Shown here one piece after another: positions 59,578 to 64,000 of a DNA stretch of 64,000 nt. Under the pieces are notes generated by a model. The model worked only from the letters and a program-made list of their open reading frames with translations. It had not been told where the DNA came from and ran no database searches. The stretch comes from Novosphingobium mathurense. Lineage in GTDB: Bacteria > Pseudomonadota > Alphaproteobacteria > Sphingomonadales > Sphingomonadaceae. Where the stretch lies: positions 1-64,000 of the forward strand of contig NZ_FVZE01000005.1 in NCBI RefSeq assembly GCF_900168325.1. Direction: 5' to 3'. How positions within the stretch are numbered: position 1 is the first letter of the stretch; each line of letters begins with the position of its first letter. Both the position numbers and the translations under genes were made by a program.

Positions 59578-62500
59578 TCAGTGCTCCGGTTCGTCGGGGC
59601 GCCGGGGTTCGGGCAGGGGTAGCCACTGTTCGGCGTCCATCCCTTCGAACCAGGCATGGGGCGCCTCCCCGGCATTCGGCCAGAGCGGGCGCAGCGTGTT
59701 TCCATCGTACAGGAAGCCGCCGCGCATGACTGCATCGATCACGCGGGCATTGCGGATGTCGCGGCGCGGATCGGCGTCGAGCACCACCAGGTCGGCCAGC
59801 TTGCCCGGCTCGATCGTCCCGAGATCGGCGAGCCGCCCGATCGTCTCGGCAGAGCCCGCGGTGGCTGCGTGCAGCACGGCTTCGGGCGTCATGCCGCCGA
59901 GCGCATGCGCTTCCATTTCCCAGTGATAGCCGATGCCGGGGGCCTCGCCGTGCGAACCCATGCCGACCAGTCCGCCTGCTTGGGCCAGCGTGGCTGCATC
60001 GCGCGCGATCTCGCGAAAGCGCGTTTCTTCCAGCGGATGGAAGTCGCGCCCGCTGGTCAGCTTCTGACGGATGGCAGAGGGTGACCAGAAGCGCCGGATC
60101 TTGTCATCGACGACCGGGTCGTCGTGGGCGATGAACCAGTCCATCGCCGGAGAGCCGCTATTGGTGATGCTGAGGGTCGTCGTGTAGCTCGTACGCTGGG
60201 CGACGAGAACCTGGATCAGGTCGTCGCCCAGCTGCGGGGCGGGCAGGGCGTGTTCGTTGCCTGCATAGCCGTCGAGGATCTGCGTCAGGTCTAACTTGAG
60301 CGAAAGCGCGCCTTCAGTGGTGGGCAGCAGGTGCTGCCCGCGCGCGGCCATGGCCACCCACTGGCGCACTTCGCGCTTCCCGGTGCGATATTCCTTGAGA
60401 TTGGAGAGACGATAACCCTGCGAATAGCGCGAAAGAACGCGCCGGGCATCGTCGAGTGAGGCGATGCGCTGGCGTGAGAACACCGCCGTGCCGGTCGAGC
60501 GCATGCGCGGGGCGAGGATCAGTCCGGCATCGACCATGCCTTCGTAGTCGAGGTGGTCGACCGAAAGCGTCGAGGGATCGAAGCTGGTGGTGACCCCGTA
60601 GGCCAGCCTTGCGCGCATTCCCCACAGTTCACGAGCCGGGTTGTTGCGCCGGATCGAGCCGATGTGATCGTGGACGTCGATGTACCCGGGGGCGACGAAC
60701 TTGCCCGTCACGTCGCGGATGACGGTGCCGGCAGGAACGCCGAAGCTGCCGCTCGGGCCGACCTTCACGAAGCGGTCCCCGCTCACGAGGACATCGGCAT
60801 CCTCGATCGCCCTGTCGCCGTCCGCCATCGTGAGGACGGTGGCGCCGCGCAGCAGGATCGAGCCTTGCGGGACGGCGCGCGGCAATGCGGCTTGAAGGCG
60901 CATCGCGGCCAGTTCGCTGCCGCCCGTTGCCTCGCGGCGGGTGAACAGGGTGCCGCTGACCATGTCGAGGCTACGGTCCCCGCTCCATTCGAACCAGTCG
61001 ACGCCCATGCCGGGCAGGACATGCGCGGGGCTGTCGGCGGCGGTAAGGTCCACTTCCCTTGCCGGATCGGCGGGGGTGGGCAGGACGTACAGGCGGTTCG
61101 CAATCATCGCCGCGACATGGCTGCCATCGGGGCTGATGCGCATGTCGTCGACGTCGGCATTGCCTTCGACGAAGTAGTAGGCCGGGCCGGTGACATGGGC
61201 GACGGGTGATACTTTCCCGGTGCCGATATCGACCCGGGCAAGCCCGCCTGCATCGAGCAGGAAGACGCTGCCCGGTGCCGTCCGCGCGAAGTGCGGCCGC
61301 GCCCCGAAGTTCCCCTGTGCGATGATCCGAAGGCCGCTGCCGTCGATGTCCAGCTCGACCAGTTCGCTCTCGCGCAGGGAGCCGAATTCGAAGTTGGTCT
61401 GCCGCCGCTCTTCCAGCGAGGAGCGCAGGACGAGCAGGTGCCTCCCGTCTGGCGTGAAGACCGGGAAGCGGTAGTAGGCGGGGAAGCGCGTCAGCCGTCT
61501 GGCCGCGCCGCTGCCATCGGCAGGTGCGGTCCACACCGCGCTGCCCTGGGCTTCGGACCATGTGACGAAAGTCAGGGTCCTGCCATCGGGCGACCATGCC
61601 ATCTGCGCCGGGCATTCGGCATCGAAAGGCAGGCGCCGTGCCACCTCGCTGCCGAGATCCTGCACCCACAGCGATCCCAGCGCGGCAAAGGCGATCTGCT
61701 GCCCATCGGGTGAGGGTACGGCGGCCATCGCCAGCTTCGCCTCGACCGGGCCGGTCGGTTCGTGGATCGCAAAGCGCGTGGAGGGACCGAGGGCGACGCG
61801 CGCGGTCAGCTTGCGCGCGATCGCCCGACTGCTGCCGTCGGCAATCGCGCGCCGTTCGAAACGTCCGCCATGGCTGAGGATCAGGGCATCCCCGATGGGC
61901 GTGAAGGCCATGCCCGGGACCATGCCCTGCCATGACGATGCTTGCAGCGCGTCGAGCTCGGTTTCGCCCAAGGCCACGTCCTCACCGGTTTTCAGGTAGC
62001 GCAGGCGCAGGAAGCTGCGGCCCTCGCGCCGCGTGACGTAGGCGAGTTGGGTGCCATCGGGTGAGATGTGCGGGGCGAAGAACGTCTCTTCCCCGGTGCC
62101 GCGTCCGCCCGATCCGGCGATCACTTCCACTTCCTTGCCGGTGGCAAGGTCACGGCGCAGGATCGTCCATTTTGTCGGCACGTCGAATTCAAGCCCGTCG
62201 ATCCGGCGCGCATAGTAGAGATATCGCCCGTCGGGCGACGCCGCCGCGCCGAGCGTGGACCGCCAAGCCGAACGTGGCGCGTCCTTGGCCGGCTTGATCG
62301 GTTCGAGCAGGCTGGCCGCGCCGGTCAGGGGAAATCGCCAGAACTCGTAGTTGTTGAGGTCGGGCCGGTAGCGGCTGGCATAGACTGTCCTGCCGTCGGC
62401 GCTCCAGGTCGGCGAGGCCATCGCGGTATCGTCGTCGAAGGCGGAAATGCGCCGGGCCTGCGAGCCGTCAGCATGCGCGATCCAGATGTTTTCCGACCCG

Positions 62501-62802
62501 CTGCGGTCACTGGTGAAGGCGATCCATCGCCCGTCGGGCGAGAAGGTGGGCTGCGTATCGAAGGCCAGGCCCTCGCTGATCTGCAGCGCTTTCCCGCCGC
62601 TGGCAGGCATCGTGTAGAGATCGCCGAGCACGTCGAAAACCAGCGTGCCGCCATCGGGAGAAACCGTCACCGAGGACCATGTCGTGCGATCGGGATGGAG
62701 CGTAAGCACCCGCTCGGGCTTCAGCGGAAGATCTGCCAGTGCCGCGCCGGGCAGGCCCAGCGCCGTGGCAAGCAGTGCGGCGGCGAGTGCTTTGCGCATC
62801 AT
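59578..62802 (-). CDS. exported TolB-like propeller fused to an amidohydrolase
   Basis: A 1074-residue protein with a signal peptide (ALAAALLATALGLPGAALA). Residues about 30-650 hold WD40/TolB-type blades (SPDGGTLVFDVLGDLYTMPASG; SPDGRWIAFTSDRSGSENIW; SPDGRTLTFVTWSEAQGSAVW). Residues about 660-1060 form an amidohydrolase domain: ILLRGATVLTMADGDRAIED, the metal motif GYIDVHDHIGS, GSHGEAPGIGYHWEMEAH, and GTIEPGKLADLVVLDADPRR. This tandem of TolB-like and imidazolonepropionase-like domains is a known family of periplasmic hydrolases or peptidases in sphingomonads and others. The usual HxH is HDH here. It appears to be monocistronic. Confidence 0.88.
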   Translation of the reverse strand: MMRKALAAALLATALGLPGAALADLPLKPERVLTLHPDRTTWSSVTVSPDGGTLVFDVLGDLYTMPASGGKALQISEGLAFDTQPTFSPDGRWIAFTSDRSGSENIWIAHADGSQARRISAFDDDTAMASPTWSADGRTVYASRYRPDLNNYEFWRFPLTGAASLLEPIKPAKDAPRSAWRSTLGAAASPDGRYLYYARRIDGLEFDVPTKWTILRRDLATGKEVEVIAGSGGRGTGEETFFAPHISPDGTQLAYVTRREGRSFLRLRYLKTGEDVALGETELDALQASSWQGMVPGMAFTPIGDALILSHGGRFERRAIADGSSRAIARKLTARVALGPSTRFAIHEPTGPVEAKLAMAAVPSPDGQQIAFAALGSLWVQDLGSEVARRLPFDAECPAQMAWSPDGRTLTFVTWSEAQGSAVWTAPADGSGAARRLTRFPAYYRFPVFTPDGRHLLVLRSSLEERRQTNFEFGSLRESELVELDIDGSGLRIIAQGNFGARPHFARTAPGSVFLLDAGGLARVDIGTGKVSPVAHVTGPAYYFVEGNADVDDMRISPDGSHVAAMIANRLYVLPTPADPAREVDLTAADSPAHVLPGMGVDWFEWSGDRSLDMVSGTLFTRREATGGSELAAMRLQAALPRAVPQGSILLRGATVLTMADGDRAIEDADVLVSGDRFVKVGPSGSFGVPAGTVIRDVTGKFVAPGYIDVHDHIGSIRRNNPARELWGMRARLAYGVTTSFDPSTLSVDHLDYEGMVDAGLILAPRMRSTGTAVFSRQRIASLDDARRVLSRYSQGYRLSNLKEYRTGKREVRQWVAMAARGQHLLPTTEGALSLKLDLTQILDGYAGNEHALPAPQLGDDLIQVLVAQRTSYTTTLSITNSGSPAMDWFIAHDDPVVDDKIRRFWSPSAIRQKLTSGRDFHPLEETRFREIARDAATLAQAGGLVGMGSHGEAPGIGYHWEMEAHALGGMTPEAVLHAATAGSAETIGRLADLGTIEPGKLADLVVLDADPRRDIRNARVIDAVMRGGFLYDGNTLRPLWPNAGEAPHAWFEGMDAEQWLPLPEPRRPDEPEH

Positions 62803-62896
62803 GTCCCCGTGTGCTGGCGGCCCGTCAGGCCGCTGCGGTGTTGCATCGGTATGGCCGCCGGTCCGGTGTCATGGCAATGGGCGAGGTCGAACGCCC

Positions 62897-63505
62897 TCAC
62901 TTGCGCCGGTCCCGGTTGAACGCCTCCATCCACTCCCGCAGATCGGCGTCCGGGTGGCTGGCAAGGATGGCCTCCAGCACGTCCGGGCTTTCGTCCTGCC
63001 CCAGCTTGAACGTGGCATCGAGCGCGGTGACGCGCGCCTCGAAGCCGATGATCATGCCGAGCATGCCGGTATAGCGCTCTTCCAGTTCGGCAACGTTCCA
63101 GGGCTGCTCGCGCCCTTGCTCGCAGGTGGAGACAAGGCGCGCGACGGCCTGCGCGGTCAGCGTCTCGTCGATGTGCACATCGGCTTCGATGCGCGCTTGC
63201 GCGTAGTTCCACGTCGGCCCCCACTTGCGGCGACCGGCATGTTCGGCCGAGACATAGCCTTGGGGACCGGTGAACAGGAACTGGGCCTTGCCCTCGCGTT
63301 CGAACAGTGCGTGCAGAGGATTGCGGCGCGACATGTGGCCGACAAGGCCGGTGAGCGCGCCGTCTTCGCCATATGTCCCCAGCATCGGCAGCAGGCTGGC
63401 CGATGCCGCGGGCGCACCCGGGCAAAGCACCCAGGCGAGCGGATATTCGGCGATCAGCCGCCGCACGTCCTCATGGCTGTAATGGTCGAATGCCGGGTTC
63501 AGCAT
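62897..63505 (-). CDS. PaiB-like FMN-binding protein
   Basis: A 202-residue flavin-split-barrel protein. MLNPAFDHYSHEDVRRLI, SRRNPLHALF, PQGYVSAEHAGRRKWGPTWN and GMLGMIIGFEARV match the PaiB/FMN-binding negative regulator family, first found with the spermine acetyltransferase PaiA. The length is normal. The ATG at 63505 is used; the longer frame upstream is not. A divergent MocR-type regulator starts 217 bases away and may control it. Confidence 0.9.
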   Translation of the reverse strand: MLNPAFDHYSHEDVRRLIAEYPLAWVLCPGAPAASASLLPMLGTYGEDGALTGLVGHMSRRNPLHALFEREGKAQFLFTGPQGYVSAEHAGRRKWGPTWNYAQARIEADVHIDETLTAQAVARLVSTCEQGREQPWNVAELEERYTGMLGMIIGFEARVTALDATFKLGQDESPDVLEAILASHPDADLREWMEAFNRDRRK

Positions 63506-63722
63506 GGGCCTGCGATCCGTTTCATGCCGTCCTGTCTTGCGCGCGCGGTCCAGTCTGCGCCCATTGTCTTGCCCCTGTCGTCGTGCCCGAGTGTCCTTGA
63601 TCATCGTCGGACTGGTCCAGCACAAGTGCCAATACTGAATATCTCTATGGTCCAACGCGCTGGGGCCTGTTAGGCAGGCGGCGTGGAGGGCGCGTGAACG
63701 ACGCCCACGGGAGACTGAAAAT

Positions 63723-64000
63723 ATGCTGCGGCCCTGGCAGGTCACCTTGAGTGAACGGATCGATCCCGAACGCGGGACGCCGATCTACATGCAGATCATC
63801 CACGCCCTGATCCGGGATATCGAGACCGGGCGCCTGACCTCCGGCACGTTCCTGCCCAGCAGCCGCGAACTGGCCGGCGCGCTGGGCGTCAACCGCAAGA
63901 CCGTGGTCCTCGCCTACGAGGACCTCATCGCGCAAGGCTGGCTCTCGACCGAGGGGACCCGCGGCACCATGGTCTCGCGCTCGCTGCCCAGCAGCCCGTC
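63723..64000 (+). CDS. MocR-type GntR regulator, N-terminal part (cut by window edge)
   Basis: The 92 residues visible start with MLRPWQVTLSERID and contain a GntR winged-helix domain: PIYMQIIHALIRDIETGRL, LPSSRELAGALGVNRKTVVL and AYEDLIAQGWLSTEGTRGT. The lead-in before the winged helix and the linker that begins VSRSLPSS are typical of MocR/PdxR regulators, which carry a PLP-aminotransferase-like sensor domain; that part is beyond the edge. It is divergent from the PaiB-like gene, its likely target. Confidence 0.85.
   Translation, partial: MLRPWQVTLSERIDPERGTPIYMQIIHALIRDIETGRLTSGTFLPSSRELAGALGVNRKTVVLAYEDLIAQGWLSTEGTRGTMVSRSLPSSP

Overview
The window reads as a chromosomal segment of a GC-rich alphaproteobacterium, most likely a sphingomonad (Novosphingobium/Sphingopyxis type). 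The signs are a core of rarA, typA, recF, yhhQ, a TonB-dependent receptor, an FtsX-type ABC exporter beside a TesA-like esterase, truncated haemoglobin and OprB, together with strong GC-rich third-position use. No 16S gene or other decisive marker is present, so the genus is a guess.

Region 1 (1-6460) looks like an accessory island. The tail of an IS66 transposase lies at the left edge and a tRNA-Thr(UGU) at the right, with the island on the 3' side of the tRNA. Its base composition is visibly less GC-rich than the rest. It holds a TIGR04141/DUF6119-like protein and a tightly coupled three-gene unit on the minus strand: (i) an IrrE-type zinc peptidase fused to a macro domain, (ii) a P-loop nucleotide kinase-like domain fused to an adenylosuccinate-synthetase homologue whose catalytic Asp is Ser, as in the aminoadenine enzyme PurZ, and (iii) a DUF7002-like protein whose N-terminus resembles ADP-ribosyltransferase toxins. 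This is a candidate undescribed DarTG-like or nucleotide-modifying defence module.

Region 2 (6461-28384) is ordinary chromosome. It carries two tRNAs, a DUF885 lipoprotein, a DUF429-like protein coupled to rarA, a glycosyltransferase, an Arg/Tyr-rich secreted protein, typA, a TonB receptor, DUF805, the ABC exporter, the TesA-like lipoprotein, recF, yhhQ, VanZ, small envelope proteins and a CcmI-like TPR protein. A roughly 0.8-kb stretch (25547-26355) has no gene I can support.

Region 3 (28505-57303) is the second striking locus: two convergent operons that look like one uncharacterised electron-transfer apparatus. The plus-strand operon encodes a flavin reductase fused to two cyclic-nucleotide-binding domains and a four-cluster ferredoxin, a b-type-like membrane protein, an FHA domain-decahaem cytochrome fusion, and a CpdA-like phosphoesterase. 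The minus-strand operon has nine genes, most overlapping or a few bases apart. In order they are a TPR-CHAT peptidase, a CHASE2 nucleotide cyclase, a FecR-like protein, TpsB, a 1796-residue TpsA exoprotein, a c554-type multihaem cytochrome, a tandem HbpS-domain lipoprotein, an outer-membrane barrel, and a decahaem cytochrome with a C-terminal LVIVD propeller. A CRP-like palindrome lies upstream of the first gene. Cyclase, cyclic-nucleotide-binding reductase, putative cyclic-nucleotide phosphodiesterase and CRP-type site would make a closed signalling loop around an envelope electron conduit and a secreted adhesin.

Region 4 (57436-64000) holds a truncated haemoglobin/monooxygenase pair, an OprB-like porin, a propeller-amidohydrolase fusion, a PaiB-like flavoprotein and the start of a divergent MocR-type regulator cut by the window edge.
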